A stretch of 23,519 nucleotides of DNA from Trichoplax sp. H2 (GCA_003344405.1 NOWV01000411.1:1-23519); one strand, 5' to 3'; positions 11,480 to 22,654 are shown, numbered from the stretch's first letter. The notes: generated by a model not told the origin, from the sequence alone. Translations and numbers: made by a program.

Positions 11480-11513
11480 AAAAATCCGGATTTTATAAAG
11501 ATCACAGTAATCG
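11480..11513. repeat. 34-bp direct repeat, left copy
   Basis: Identical over 34 bases to 12034-12067, beginning AAAAATCCGGATTTTATAAA and ending CACAGTAATCG. It includes the short palindrome AAATCCGGATTT. The flanks also share AAATTCGA-type sequence, so the homologous unit may be somewhat longer. Confidence 0.9.
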
Positions 11514-12033
11514 CTTTCGTAGAGCCGTCATATTTAAAACTAAACATTTACTAATCAATCGCTCTTAAGATCCATTTTAGAAAACTACTTTGCACCATTT
11601 AAGAAAACAAAAGTCATTCAAAGTTCAGGCACAATTTACCCTATGATTTCCTTACTTACAAAACAATGTAAAACCAGCAAATTAACTATAAAATATATCA
11701 AACTTCACTTCTAACATAATTTCTATCATTAATACATTCTAAAATTCTAAAATTAACCTTTAAATATCAAGATTTAGTCATAAAAATAACAGTCTAACCA
11801 CCTAACAATCAACACAACCTCTACCATTTTCCATCTTATTCTCTATTTTCCGAACTAAACTTTCCTAATGTGACTTTCATGTCAAGTCATAAAATTCCAA
11901 AGTTTCAAATTCATAACAAAAAGTTTTAATTTGAAAAATCAACTCTTACGATATTTTCCATAAACTAAAATCCAAAAATTAAAACAGATAAATTATAACA
12001 GATAAATTCGACCAGTTCCGGAATCCGAATCCG
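11514..12033. other. G-poor noncoding tract between direct repeats
   Basis: The plus strand is strikingly poor in G. Bases 11701-11760 contain none, and 11761-11880 hold about six G against almost thirty C. No open frame is present. The tract fills most of the interval bounded by the two identical 34-bp repeats. Confidence 0.6.
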
Positions 12034-12067
12034 AAAAATCCGGATTTTATAAAGATCACAGTAATCG
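12034..12067. repeat. 34-bp direct repeat, right copy
   Basis: Perfect match to 11480-11513 in the same orientation, starting 554 bp further on. It is preceded by GGAATCCGAATCCG, a local expansion of the same GAATCC motif that precedes the left copy. Confidence 0.9.
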
Positions 12068-14720
12068 ATTATCAAGAAATTTTATATGACTACTACGACT
12101 GCTTTTCTGACATTAGTATCGCTTAGTATAGACAGTTGATGTTTTAGCGTCAGGTTGTACGGTAACTATACGATTATATACTACATTGCAGTACTTTACT
12201 GTCATGTTATAAATCCCCTTTCTCTATAGATAGGGTTTTGTTATTAAGTCAAATTCATTTACAATTTGAATAAACGATCAAACGCCCTTTCTTTAAATTA
12301 ATTAATTGCTCTAGGGCTACTTCTGTAGTAATCTATATAATACCTTGTAAAATAATGAAAAAGAAAAGATGGCGACATGATGATTTGGCAGGGTAAAACT
12401 TAAAGACGCTATCTTTCTATAGGTATTTTCTATAGTAAAATAATACTAGTTACCTACTAAAAGCTATAAAGAACTCTACTTTTAGTCCTTTACTACACCT
12501 AGTAGAATAAGAACCAATACGCTAAATGCACTCTAGCTTTAGAATGCTTTTACTATTGTTAAATTCTATTTTTCAGTTGAAAATTTTACTATAATGTCAG
12601 AGCATAACAGTAAAATTTTAAGATAATTGTTTGCATCTATGGTACCCTCGTAGGTAAATCTAAGCAGCACTAAAGAAAAAAACATAATATGAGGAATTAG
12701 TTCATGACGTTTAATAAATCAAAAGTTATGAACATCCCTATAACTATAGAACATCCAGTAGTAGTTTGTTGTTTTGGAGCATCAGAGTAAGTAATTCCCT
12801 ATAAATAATTAAATTATATAAAATGGAAAAGTACATTTCTTTTCAAACGATACCGTAGACTCATAAGATTTTTAAAATCTGATACCTTTAATATCCTTTC
12901 GATTAAATGATATTGTGTGTGATTTCTAACCACAGCTACTTCAGTGTGTCAGGTAAAAGCCAAAATTTATGGCTTCTTCAGCTAACAATAGCGGTGAAAT
13001 TACAAAATGATTTATAGGTAATAACTCAGAGCCTATGGCAACACCTTCAAACATCTTAACTTCAAATATACAGATGGAGATTTTACGAGAATCTATTTAT
13101 TTAGGTGAATTTTGATAGTATAGGTAGCTGAATGCAGTAATTGCATAATGATATATAAATAAGAAAAGCTAATTTTTCACAAATTTCTTTTTATCTAACC
13201 TGATAATTGCGTTATATTTAAATAGATTTCCTTACTTTTCGCAAATTAAATCAAGCATAGAAGTGTAAAAACTATGAACTTCTAAGAGCATACAAATCTG
13301 GATTACGGATGTCGTACAGCAAATAAAGCGTTTAGAAATAATGTTGAGCTATAGATTTGCCACTTATAATTCTTAGCTTCAATTTATTTCACATATCTTA
13401 ACTGTTCGTAGGCTAGTCTATATTACGTTAATTCGAATAATATATAGTATGATACTTAATGAGATTTTACGACAAAATACTGACTTTTATGAATGTGCTG
13501 GGTTACTATAGTCAAATTTACAAATAAGAAAACACTGAAATGATCAGAGAAGTTTACTACAAATATAAAATACCTACTTTTGAATTTTGTTTCTGGCAGT
13601 CTTTTAGTAATTCTTTCGAAGCCAATTTCTAAATTTAGCTTTGCCATTTAATTAAGGGAAAAGATAGGTTAATATTTTTAATTTTATATCCCGACTATCC
13701 GTATTATATATTACTTAATTGAGCTGGCTATTACTTTACCGAAAAAACCTTAAATTACTCAAATCCATATATTATTGCTACGATCGGAGGAATAATACCT
13801 AGCCGGTTCGTATGGAAAACAAAAATAACTTGCTACGAAATCGGCTTCGGTCAATCACTTCCGCTGAAGTATCTTTCGCTCCAATAACTTTTGAAGTATA
13901 TGAGCGCTATTTACGATCGGTGTGTATTCAAGCGAGAGGCTTAAAAATTATTTAGTAAAACGCAATTTGATCGTAAACGGTACCTAGTTTCAATATTTCA
14001 TCATAATTTGTACTGCAAATGCTCAATAACGCATGCCTGTCAGGAAATTACTCTTCTTAGATAAATTCTTATCTTTTTTGACGGATAAAATTATAATAAA
14101 GCATGATATTTTGTTAACAATACTGCTATCTAGCATTCCATAAATCTTTTCAAGGGTAAAATTATGCTTCCTTAATACCTTCTGACCACTGGTAGCTGAC
14201 TTTTATATAAATGTATTTGAATCTACTGGTTTTGCATTACAGTTCAGATTTATATTAACTTTAGTCTGAAGACGTACACCTTGCTGTTATTGTACTCCTT
14301 GGCGACGCGAGATCGTCAGTATTTCGAGTTGCACTATAGGTAAACGTAGGAGAGGACTAATCTGACAATCAATCTATTGTGCTAATTTTTTACACGAGTT
14401 AAGTATTTCTCATTGCAAATTTCGATTTGTAACAATAATATACCAACAATTGCTTCCTTTATTAATTATCAATATCGTCTCACTAAAAACTCGAATTTAC
14501 TATGTGCTATTGCCTCCCATTTTTTATACCTATGCGGAAATTTGAGTGAGATTATTCACTTTTATTAATATTTAATAATGTTACGAATTGGCTGGATAGT
14601 TACCTAGTCAAAAACAAAAGAATCGATAGTAGAAGCTAATTAACTATGAAAAATATTAATAAAAAATCATTAACTTGTACTTTTCCGAAGATATAAGTGA
14701 ACTTTCGGAATCTGGAGACA
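12068..14720. other. Long noncoding stretch
   Basis: No gene recognised. A less AT-rich patch at about 13790-13960 carries a 47-codon plus-strand ATG frame (13812-13955) with ordinary-looking amino-acid composition but no known domain; it is too short to call. The minus-strand 63-codon frame at 13456-13647 is likewise unsupported. The far right end is probably downstream flank of receptor 2. Confidence 0.4.
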
Positions 14721-14736
14721 TTTATTGATATTTATT
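14721..14736 (-). promoter_or_regulatory. Likely polyadenylation signals of receptor 2
   Basis: Two AATAAA hexamers on the minus strand, at 14731-14736 and 14721-14726, lie 127-142 bp past the receptor 2 stop codon. The hexamer and the spacing are typical for an animal gene, but AT-rich DNA makes chance occurrence easy. Confidence 0.4.
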
Positions 14737-14862
14737 TAAAGTTGTGTAAAGATAAAATCATGCGGCTTATACCATTGCTGATACGCTTTTAAGCTTACAA
14801 AATCCAATATTTGTCTTCACATAACACTGATTAGGATAGTAATATAATTCTTCTAAAGGCAT

Positions 14863-16329
14863 TTAACCTATCCTCTGCCGAACCGTTACTTTTCTTATGT
14901 TATATGTATAACACTTTGAGCGACAACATAATTTCTTCCATATTGCCGATAAGGCTAACTGATATCGAATATTAGATAATATGAATAGCAATGGATTAAT
15001 AACGCTGGTTATATAAGCAATTGTAAATAGTATTGCATAGCTAAGAAGTGACAAATGGAATAATTTAAACATACTGCAGATAATGGTGAAGGCTAGTGGA
15101 CCAAAGCTTAATGAATAACCTATAAAAACGATGACTAAAATAATTGTTAACTTATATGTTAATTGAATAGCGCTAGAGTCGTTAGCTGTTGACGAAGATG
15201 ATGATTGAGGGAATTGATTAACTCTAGGATTAACTCTAGTACGAAATGCTACGTTGCGCGCTTTACAGAACAGTAAAAAATAACATAATCCTGTAATAAA
15301 GTATGCAGCTATATATAATGCTATACAAAAAAAAATAAAGAAACTACTTTGATCAATTCTTGTAATTGCTACATCAACTGGGATATGACAAACACCGAAA
15401 GGTTGAAGGTAATTTAATTTGCCCCAAAAACCGACGACAGGAGGTGCAGTTATCCCTAACGCTATGACCCAAATAAAGCACAACCAAATCCAAAATCGAA
15501 TAGTTGTAAACCAACGTCGATGATATATGGGATAACTGACTTTAGTGTATCTTATGATGGCTAATGTCATCATGACAATCGATCCCACACATGTAGATAG
15601 AAGGACTGGAGCAAATAGTAAGCGACACTGTATCGAATTTGATGCAAAGATTGGATCATGCCGATAGATACTATAAGTCGCTATTGGTGTCATAGTAAAA
15701 ATGCTTTTAGTTCGTGAAGTATTGCGGTTCGCCAAATGAGTGTAGCGGTCAATTTATGAAAGACGAAAATGAAAGAATCATTAATCTAGATCTAAATTCT
15801 AATAATGTAAGAATAGCAACTTGGTATTAATATATCAGTAATTCGAGTGTTGTTTTAAGTTAGCCCGTTAACTTAATATTTAATACTACAAGACGCAAAA
15901 TAAAAAAATTATAGCTAAATTTTGAAATTTAATATACGGTACTCAATAATAGTTGCACTGCTGTAACATGTCAAAACTATTCTATTGCCAAGCATAAAAT
16001 TTTCAGTTGAGATTTTACACCGATTACAAAGAATTATTACAATATGTGAGTATTTAGTACATATCGTATCCATACCTGAAAGTAACAAAGATGAGATCAG
16101 CAATAGAAAGGTTAATGATTAAAACTTCAATTCGTGAAATTCTTTTTCGACTAACGCTAATAACAGCTGCTAGTAATGCCGCATGACCACCAAAAACGCT
16201 AAATAGATACATAGTCCATATAACGATCAAGGCCTGTGAGATTGGTAATTCAAGAGCAGTATGATTGCTATAATATTTATATTCGAGGCGGCTATAGCCT
16301 ACAAATGACTGATTACGGTCATTAAACAT
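14863..16329 (-). CDS. Class A (rhodopsin-like) GPCR, receptor 2, two exons
   Basis: Seven-helix G-protein-coupled receptor of unknown ligand. Exon 1 is 16076-16329 and exon 2 is 14863-15703, giving 364 residues from the ATG at 16327-16329. The donor is TTCAG|GTATGG. The acceptor CTAAAAG|C has a weak pyrimidine tract but restores an alignable TM2 in phase 2. Seen in the protein: glycosylation sites NQS (6-8) and NHT (22-24); TM1 about 33-58; TM2 with NLSIAD and Asp78; Cys111; Arg136-Tyr137 exactly 25 residues on; TM4 followed by PPVVGFWGK (172-180); ECL2 Cys190; a serine-rich loop 3 (252-256); Pro287 in TM6; NPLLF at 321-325; an amphipathic helix 8; and a possible palmitoylation pair, Cys344-345. 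The tail ends RIG. Ile replaces the usual acidic residue before RY and Phe285 replaces the TM6 toggle Trp. No retinal lysine is present. Confidence 0.9.
15704..16075 (-). other. Intron of receptor 2 (372 bp)
   Basis: GTATGG donor and AAAAG acceptor, phase 2, at the same TM2 position as in the other two receptors. Minus-strand frames inside it are short. The acceptor is the least certain splice site of the three because few pyrimidines precede it. Confidence 0.75.
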
Positions 16330-18989
16330 TTCAATACCAACAAATAAAATACTCGGATATTATCTTCTACAGTAAGTTTTTCTCGATCCGATGACACGTT
16401 GAATCTACTAGTAATTTATTCTCATCTTGGTCAGTAAATAATCTACCTTTAAATATTAATATTTTTGATGGTATATAGTCTTTCCATGCTTACAATGATA
16501 AGTCGATCACTTCTAGAAAACTGCCAAACAGAGGAAATAGATTCTAATTCATCGAGTACAAATTACATCAAGGTCATTATTATACGTTTCGCGTGTACTA
16601 AGAATGAAAATAACTACCTGTCCTCAAGTTAGTCTTTATTTTGTTCTAAAATTTAGGCAGTAAAATATCTTTTTGTAGCATAGTTTACTCCCTTCATAAA
16701 TGCTTCTATTGCCTTGCTTCGAGAAGTAATGATTCACATCATTAATAATTTCCAAGGCCTGCGTAACAATTTAATTCCAATACAATATTACTATATAAAT
16801 TTTATTGTTACCTACGTTCTCTAGACAATTTATAGTAATCGGCCTTATTATTTAGTCAGACAACGTGCGGTAATGCTTTAGCTAGCTTTATAAACCTTTA
16901 GCACCTGCAGCTATTGTCGTTAAGATAGTACAACATGGAATTAAATGATAACTTCTGTGGCTTGAATTAATTGGCTCCAGCACAGAAAAAGATGTCATTA
17001 TTGCTTACACAATAACGGATAAATGATTTAGTTGGTAGCAATAAACAATTTACATAAGCTTTTAATTATGTATGCTACAATTGTCAAAAATATATTCTCA
17101 TGACACAATTGGTGAATCTACTAATATAATATCAACATATCTTTAATGCATCACTGTCGCCGAAAATTATAATACATCATCAGTAGTCTACACCACTTTA
17201 TTTACCAGCAAGATGAAGGAAATAGAGGATATTTATAATCCTTCCATTCAATAGAAAGAAATATAAAAGATTACTGCTATACATTATCAATTAAATTAAT
17301 TTCACGAGTAGATCAATTTAATGAGCGATACTTGTATAAACAATATTTCTTTATGTATTACTAATGATTCATATTGAAGAAGCGCATTACCAATAAATAG
17401 AACTCAGTCAAAGTTCAATAAAATATCATTTGTATAAGATGCATAAAATAGCCAATATCCACCCTTGAAATTATTGGAAGTAATCTTTCGTATGTGTGAT
17501 TTCAGTCTATCGGAGACTATTATTTAATTGCACTAGAGTATATAATCCAAACTTACAGTTTTAGCTAACTTGTCACGAACTGTTTACGACAAATATGTAA
17601 GTTATTGTTAATTACTTAACAGTGACGTATATTTCATATGGTATTCATAATAGTAACCAATTCTAGACTAGGTAATGGCATTCTAGTAAGTAATTTATTA
17701 AGCACCCCGGAGCGGGGATTGAAAAGTCTTATAAAATGCTAATGTTATAATTGCGTTTTGAACTTACTATTTAAAGCCATCAAACAGTATCTGAAATAAG
17801 TTATATATAATCTAGTAGAATCTTAGGATTAGATGTGTTTTTCTTATTGCTACATAAGAATTCTACATTCGATCTCCTGATTATATTAGCAAGATTTCAT
17901 TATCTAATCGACTACAGTCTTCTATTCATCAATTTTTGTAACTAGTCTTTTAATCCCTTTGTTTATACTAGCACTAATGCTCAATTTATAACAATATGCA
18001 AGACCAGATAATTAAAAAAATTACGCTTGCTCTTAATTCGTTTTCATCTAAAATCTGAAAGTAGTTTTAGCAGGTTTTCGATAATGAAATATCAAGCCAA
18101 GATTCTCAGCCAGGTTAAAGAATTGCTAAAATGCTAATAAATAACGAATATAATGTTAAAAATTTTGCATGTTGAGAATGGCGGTTTCCGTATAAATTTT
18201 TAGGTTGCTATTATTTCATATTTCTAAGATTTTCCCTTAGTATTCAGAATTCTGATTACTTAATACTTAAGCCTCAAATATCGAATTTCTGTCAAATTTT
18301 CCATTCTATTTCTCTTATACCGGCAAATAAGTATGAATATTACTCGGCATTGATAATAAAATGATTTTTTTCTTATTTCCAGAAGTATAAAAAATAGTTT
18401 TCATAAGAATACCATAACCAGTCAAGCAGCTTTGTATTATTTTCCTATAACGGTTTTATAGTACGCCATCATTTATTTGTCCAAAGTATCTTATAACGAA
18501 GTTTTTACTTAACTAAACTTGCCTAACCTAAACTAATTTAGATTACCCTAGATAAGTAACAGTGACTGAGAAATGCACTTTCAGAATCTTCTAACTATAT
18601 CTTTATTCTCGAAAATGCAAGTCCAATTTAATATTCAAAATCAATCATTTAAATAGCTATTCTAGCCATAAAACTGGTAAGTTTACGATATGTGATATAT
18701 TTCGACCAATAGGACTTCGAGAATACATTAAATTATTCCTATGCTAATCCAGTGAATTTGTAATATTACTATAGATTAACTTTATGTTTGCTCTAGCTTA
18801 TAATTAACAGGATTTATATTGAATTTGCCATTGATAATCCATATACCATATTTAGTATAATTTAACCTGTATTAGGAACAGGTTTGTATCGGCTATATTA
18901 AGACATCAAATAATTCATGCACATATCCAAATTTATAACTATCTTAACGTGATACACATACATGTCTAAATTAAGTAAGTTATCATTCA
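16330..18989. other. Long noncoding stretch between receptors 2 and 3
   Basis: Contains the unmapped 5' end of receptor 2 near 16330. No open frame or conserved motif was recognised. Small stems occur: CCCCG/CGGGG at 17705-17717, unusually GC-rich for this DNA, and AACCTGT/ACAGGTT at 18864-18884. No RNA gene is supported. Confidence 0.4.
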
Positions 18990-19012
18990 TCACGGTAGAT
19001 TCACTACCGTGA
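18990..19012. other. Perfect 9-bp stem, 5-base loop, downstream of receptor 3
   Basis: The arms TCACGGTAG (18990-18998) and CTACCGTGA (19004-19012) pair perfectly around ATTCA. The stem lies about 185-207 bp past the receptor 3 stop codon, so it may fall in or just beyond the 3' untranslated region. A possible ATTAAA polyadenylation hexamer on the minus strand (19041-19046) lies between the stop and the stem, which would put the stem beyond the transcript. Confidence 0.5.
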
Positions 19013-19196
19013 CATTCGAAGTGAAGTTATACTACTAAAGTTTAATACTTGATCCACTAGCTACAGCGTTTTTTGTCTAATTACTAGATTGACATTGATA
19101 CCTTCCATTAATTTTCAAAAAGGGGGTTTCAACTACCACCTCTTTAGTCAGTCTTAGCAGATTAAAAGCTCTATACAATTTTTGTTAATCTATATT

Positions 19197-21185
19197 TTAT
19201 GTTGCATCAGATCTGGAGCCTTGTTCTCCAGTCCTGGAATTGAATAGCTTGATAAAAAATTGGTTAGTTATAAATCGACGATATCGCTGACTTAGCAGTA
19301 TTATCCACGGATTTAAAATGCTATTTGAATACATAATGGTGGTAAGAATAAGCATCCACATCAACTCTTGCTTAATTAAACCTAATAAAGAAAGGCTACT
19401 AGACAAGGCAATAGGCCAGTATGATATGAAGTAGCCTAGATAAATGATGAAAAGTGTTCTGGTATATTTACCTTCATTTCTCTGACGAATCGAACTGATA
19501 GTATAACTAGTTGATTTATCAGTATTTACTGGATGATCTTGAGAAGTTGATGCATGAATGCGATGAGAGCTGTTTCGAGTAGCTCTGTATATTTGATAGT
19601 AACACCAGAATGTGACAGTATTAGTTAGGAAAAATGCCATTCCGACAATTAGGATATTATAGGTTAACCGATCCGAATCAATTGGTGGTTGAAGTAGAAG
19701 GATACAAGTTCCTCCATAGAGACGTGAATAAACTAATTTCCCCCAAAATCCAATTAAAGGGGGTAATATTAAAAGTAACGGTAAGAACCAAATTAAAAAG
19801 ATGATAATTACCATATTGCGACCTGAGAAGTAACGCTGAAAGCTGAAACTCTTAACAACCTTTATATAACGCATTATCGCTAAAATGATCATTACTATAG
19901 TATTTACAAAATAAAAGTACATAACAATCATATAATTTAGTCGACACAAAATTTGATTTGATTGAAAAATTGGTTTCCGGACGTGATCCAAGGTAAGTGG
20001 GAACATATAGACGATACTATAACACCAAAGAATATACAAAAAAAACAAGTTAACGCTATTTATCATTGATTAAGTTCTTTCAAGAATTTTTTTCAGTGAA
20101 AAGCATCAAGTTACTGCACTTTGCTACCACATGATCATTTCTAATGGACAGAAAATTGAATATCAACGCTGGGATTTAGTTTAGAAATAATTTTGGAGTA
20201 TTAGTAAATGTTACGCATAGTCTTAGTATCTTGACTTCCATTTTGACTTGCAAGAGATTAATTTATAATTTCGCTTAATTAACTAGGAATAAAAACTAGA
20301 TTCTATGATAAATCTCATTTCAAAAGGCTAATTTACCCAAAAAATTGTTCAAATGTATAGTACTTATCACAACTTAAAATAGAGAGCTTTCAAGAATAGA
20401 ATTTGAGTTGACAATTTATTAGAATAAGCAATTGTAACGAAATTTATTATTGGATTATATATTATTAGCCATGATTAGTGTCATATACGATAATGTAGCC
20501 TTCTATATTTCCATCTAACTACCGTTAGAAACAGTTTCTACTAAAAAATTAATTGTAACAGTGACTCATTTATTAGGATATGTTTAGTTTATCACACTTA
20601 CGAGTCGGTATAAATAATGTTTATGTAAATACAGTAGCCGTAGTCATTTTGGACCGTAGAAGATCCGCTATAAAATGGTATCACAAATAATAATCTGGTT
20701 ATGGATAAAATAAGGTAAAATGTTGCTATATTGACTGTAGCTGAAAAAGTTGCGGAAAGTATATAAGTAGGTTACTTTAGGTTGCTCTAGTAATTTTGTC
20801 TAGAAATCTTTTTATAAGTTTTATTCGGCTAGATTAGACCTGTATATAGATTATCTTCGTATAAAGATCTAGTAAATTAATAATTTTCTACAAATTTCGA
20901 AATTTAGTTATCGATTATATCACAACTAGAATTTAAAACGAGAAGATCTTTTCGACGTCAAATTCTAGCTACATACCTTGTTATTACAAACAGATTGTCT
21001 GCTAGCGTTAAATTGATGATCATTATTTCATTAACTGGTATCTTAGGGTAAAATTTTCGAAAAATAACATATAAAATCAAAATTCCACCAGCAGTCGAAG
21101 CAAGTAAAGATAGTATCCAGAAAGGTATCATAACTAAATGAAAAGCTTTTGGCAATAAATATGCTGTTAAATTGGTAGAATTCAT
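19197..21185 (-). CDS. Class A (rhodopsin-like) GPCR, receptor 3, two exons
   Basis: Seven-helix G-protein-coupled receptor of unknown ligand. Exon 1 is 20977-21185 and exon 2 is 19197-20016, giving 342 residues. The ATG at 21183-21185 has A at -3. The donor is ACAAG|GTATGT, and the acceptor GTTATAG|T follows a long T-rich tract, phase 2. Seen in the protein: N-terminal NST and NLT glycosylation sites; TM1 about 17-42; NLTLAD with Asp63 in TM2; Cys94; Arg119-Tyr120 exactly 25 residues on; TM4 followed by PPLIGFWGK (155-163); ECL2 Cys174; a long Ser/Thr-rich loop 3 (about 215-255); SYWP with Pro271 in TM6; NP at 305-306 in TM7; and a short tail ending SDAT. Met replaces the acidic residue before RY. 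No retinal lysine is present. An earlier in-frame AG (exon start 20055) would add 13 residues but breaks the TM2-TM3 spacing seen in the other two. Confidence 0.9.
20017..20976 (-). other. Intron of receptor 3 (960 bp), carrying repeat B copy 3
   Basis: GTATGT donor, ATAG acceptor after a TTTTTTTT-containing tract, phase 2. It is far longer than the introns of the other two receptors (154 and 372 bp). About 365 bp of the excess is a copy of repeat block B, in the same orientation as the gene. Confidence 0.85.
20567..20932 (-). repeat. Repeat block B, copy 3, inside receptor 3 intron
   Basis: Homologous to 3070-3435 and 6668-7032. The minus-strand frame is open for 57 codons, from 20771 down to a stop at 20598-20600. 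It encodes SATVNIATFYLIL and then QNDYGYCIYINIIY, aligned without indels to the core of the other copies. The upstream helix-like stretch (NLLDLYTKII) contains a stop. Its upstream edge lies about 45 bp inside the donor of receptor 3. It could be an insertion, a nested gene relic or an unused exon. Confidence 0.6.
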
Positions 21186-22654
21186 GCTCGTAAAGTAATA
21201 AACTTCGGTCTTTAAGAGTAGGAATAAGTTAGAGTAAGCTAAGTTAATGTTAACTTAAAGTAAATTCTATCAGCAACTTTAAAAACCTTCGACATCAACA
21301 CTGCAATCAGACGTTTGCGTTAAAAATTTTTATGTAAAATCTTTCAAATGTAATTGATCTATCTAATTATAAAGTTACCAGTTATTACATCAAATCTTAT
21401 AATAAAACATAGGTTCTCTTATCTACTTAATCAAATATTCTGCTGCCGTTGGATTTACTTTCCTGGCTTAGTATATTAAAAAGAAAGAACCCATAAAGCT
21501 TAATCTTTCAATAAGTCCATTAATCGAATGAACCAGGAAAGATCGAAGCTTAAGTTTTTATTAGTTGTTTGTTTTTAGATGACGTAATGGCTTCACATTT
21601 CCAATTGAGCATAAATTTTACTAGATAATGTCTTAATGAAATTGTTAAAGAAAGGCTTATGCACAATAGGCCGTTCTGACGCCAAAAGATTCAAGTAAAT
21701 AAAAAAATATTCTTAGTAATAGCAAAATGTAAGTTGGTTTAATTAAATTCATAGGTCCTTAAACTCACGCGCGCATGTATTTTTCCTAGTATATTATCCA
21801 TATCGCTTTAATTTTATGACTTATATTTATATCAAATTATATATTTTGCTAAAAACAGAAAAGATATTCCATAAAACTATCAATTTCAAATTCTTGATTG
21901 GAATATGATAACGATCCTCCCTATGATGAACTTCTCAAGTATAAAAATTTCTCCTAAAAAGAATTATTTTCTTTTGTCTATCTTAAATCTTATTTTATAG
22001 TGAACTAATCTTCAACACGTGGCAAATAATGTAAATATGTCTCTAAAAAAGATATAATTGAAAGTGTTCGATAGACAAAATTAATTTCTGAAACCTTTTC
22101 AATTATTAACGTATTCAAATAGAAAAATATAACAGCGAATAAAAAGGTGATTATTAATTATTAAATTCCAAGGCATCAATACACTTGAGATTTGACCTAC
22201 TTAAATTCCATCAAAACCATTTCAAATAGCCAATTTTTCACTTTTTATTTTACAATTGACTACATCGTCCAAAATAAATACGAATCCGTACAAACCTTTA
22301 AACTTTATATCAGTTTCGGTATCGTACTTAATGCGTGCTAGCTTGTATTAATATATTAGCCGAAATGATAGTAATTAATATCAAGAATTTGTAAGGTATA
22401 TACCTGATTTAGGCTAAATCTTGTAAAATATTTATATTGTAATCTGTGGATACTGTGTATAGGGTGTAGCTAAAGCCAATAGCAAGAGGATAATTGTACC
22501 TTATTAGGAATATAAAAATCATCCGAAGATAATGATCAATGTGAAGCAAACACGTTGTGATCTAGGAACTCAATATAACAGCACTCCATGCAGCTATTGA
22601 ATAGGCTTTAATTGCAATTTTTAGTGCGAGTATTGATCTCGATGTATAAGTTGT
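21186..22654. other. Receptor 3 upstream region and spacer
   Basis: Contains the unmapped 5' end of receptor 3. No TATA box stands out and no open frame was supported. Parts of 21950-22330 are A-rich and G-poor, like 11514-12033. Confidence 0.4.

Noticed and set aside
17705-17724. CRISPR-like repeat: GC-rich stem CCCCG/CGGGG followed by ATTGAAAA
   Set aside because: The sequence resembles the end of a bacterial CRISPR repeat but occurs once only, with no spacers and no cas genes, in animal-type DNA.
8623-21185. Opsin identity for the three receptors
   Set aside because: Opsin-like overall form was considered, but the TM7 lysine that binds retinal is absent in all three (Thr, Tyr and Tyr at that position).
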